This document shows positions 63,313 to 64,000 of a stretch of DNA of 64,000 bases, piece after piece (within the stretch, counting starts at the first letter, position 1; each line of letters starts with the position of its first letter). The position numbers were made by a program, and so were the translations under genes. The stretch comes from Zonotrichia leucophrys gambelii. Its lineage: Eukaryota > Chordata > Aves > Passeriformes > Passerellidae. Where the stretch lies: the NCBI RefSeq assembly GCF_028769735.1, contig NC_088177.1, positions 23,101,599 through 23,165,598 of the forward strand, written 5' to 3'. The notes below the pieces were generated by a model. The model was not told the origin of the DNA. It was given only the letters and a program-made list of their open reading frames with translations, and searched no databases.

Positions 63313-63363
63313 GTGTTGTCATATCATGCAACATGTTCGAAGGCAGAAGTTGATAAATTCAAG
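63313..63363 (+). CDS. PDE11A: PDE11A exon 10 (GAF-B to catalytic linker)
   Basis: The exon has 17 codons, residues 549-565, VLSYHATCSKAEVDKFK, phase 0 at both ends (GGGGCAG| and AAG|GTAAGA). LSYHA begins the conserved linker shared with PDE5 and precedes the catalytic domain, whose exons are outside the window. Confidence 0.96.
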
Positions 63364-64000
63364 GTAAGATTTAAGTTTTTATATACTAATTTCTGATACT
63401 ATAACTTTAAATTAATATTTTCTAGATTATCTGAGAGAAGTTTTACATCATAAACAGAAAATCTTAATTAAAAATTATTTACAATGTATATATTACATGT
63501 AAGGCTGTTAAGCAGGGAAGGTGGATAAAGGATAAAGAGGATAAAGAGCTGCAGTGCACAGCATCCAAGTCCCATTGTCCCAGCACCAGCTACTGGAACT
63601 GCGTGTCAGTGTGGGTTTGGTGGCCTACTCAGCAGAAACCACCACAGGGAAGTCATACCACGTAGGAGATGAGAGGGAGACTAAAGAAAAAGAAAGGAAC
63701 TGAGACTTTACATGCTTATAGTGTGGAAGCTGCCCTGTGTTTGCTAAAGAAGTGGAGCGTTCACTATCCAGATTGTGCATAGGCTCCGAAGGCTGGACAG
63801 GAAGGTGAGGGACCTTCTAACTCCTGGTAAGCACCTTGGCAGAATGTGAAAGTGATGTGTTCTGTGTAGCATTGGTAGGGACCAATAATTACATGTTCTC
63901 TCTGAATCCTGCCTTGCCATGGGCTAGAAAGTGGGGGGAACAGTGCTCTTGATCTTTCATCACTGCCAGAACTCCAGTGCTGCAGTTCTGATAGACTGTT
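63364..64000 (+). other. PDE11A: PDE11A intron 10, start only
   Basis: The donor is GTAAGA at 63364. The intron runs off the window and nothing is recognised in the visible part. Confidence 0.85.

Larger units (their letters stand above)
7217..63363 (+). other. PDE11A: PDE11A gene, exons 1-10 (continues past position 64000)
   Basis: This is the gene for dual-specificity 3',5'-cyclic nucleotide phosphodiesterase 11A, in its long PDE11A4-type form. Ten exons (7217-8035, 19897-20055, 48132-48221, 50397-50537, 52279-52343, 56400-56532, 58875-58950, 60332-60399, 60750-60842, 63313-63363) splice in phase at GT-AG sites into 565 residues. These contain the N-terminal tail, GAF-A (about 174-345), GAF-B (about 376-535) and the start of the linker. 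The human protein is about 933 residues, so the catalytic HD domain lies outside the window. PDE11A hydrolyses cAMP and cGMP in the cytosol and associates with membranes. The GAF pair mediates dimerisation and nucleotide sensing. Confidence 0.97.

Overview
The window is vertebrate nuclear DNA, most likely from a bird and probably a songbird. It holds the 5' ends of two genes arranged head to head. RBM45 is on the minus strand: its first three coding exons lie within 44-1915, and the gene continues off the left edge. PDE11A is on the plus strand: its first ten coding exons lie between 7217 and 63363, and the gene continues off the right edge. The avian call rests on an avian-type CR1 LINE 3' end, long terminal repeats of TG...CA type, compact introns and the absence of recognisable mammalian SINEs or L1. 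The songbird call is an inference.

Layout. 1-1915: RBM45 exons 3, 2 and 1, encoding RRM1 and most of RRM2. 1920-2400: RBM45 core promoter, with three evenly spaced ETS-type sites, followed by a CpG-rich degenerate minisatellite. 2400-4700: AT-rich intergenic DNA with nothing recognised. 4730-5730: an isolated CpG island with no assigned gene. 6050-8270: the PDE11A CpG island, 5' UTR and exon 1. 8036-63312: the nine complete PDE11A introns, with exons 2-10 as short islands that splice in phase.

Joined at consensus splice sites, the ten exons give a continuous 565-residue N-terminal half of PDE11A, the long PDE11A4-type form. It contains the N-terminal regulatory tail with two PKA/PKG-type phosphorylation sites, GAF-A, GAF-B and the start of the linker to the catalytic domain. 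The catalytic metal-binding HD domain is outside the window. PDE11A hydrolyses cAMP and cGMP, and its GAF pair senses cyclic nucleotide. RBM45 is an RNA-binding protein and is linked to PDE11A only by synteny.

Mobile DNA in the introns includes a 5'-truncated CR1 LINE and two copies of one roughly 1.3-kb solo LTR family. Each LTR has its own perfect 5-bp target duplication. They lie in opposite orientation on either side of PDE11A exon 3, and one occupies about 60% of intron 3.

The most interesting points are the inverted LTR pair around exon 3, a 13-residue in-frame gap in the PDE11A N-terminal helix, loss of the methionine that starts the short PDE11A1 isoform in human, an exon 1 reading frame that stays open into intron 1 and ends just before polyadenylation signals, and two CpG islands without an assigned gene. 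I saw no prokaryotic-type system, CRISPR array, or rRNA or tRNA gene.
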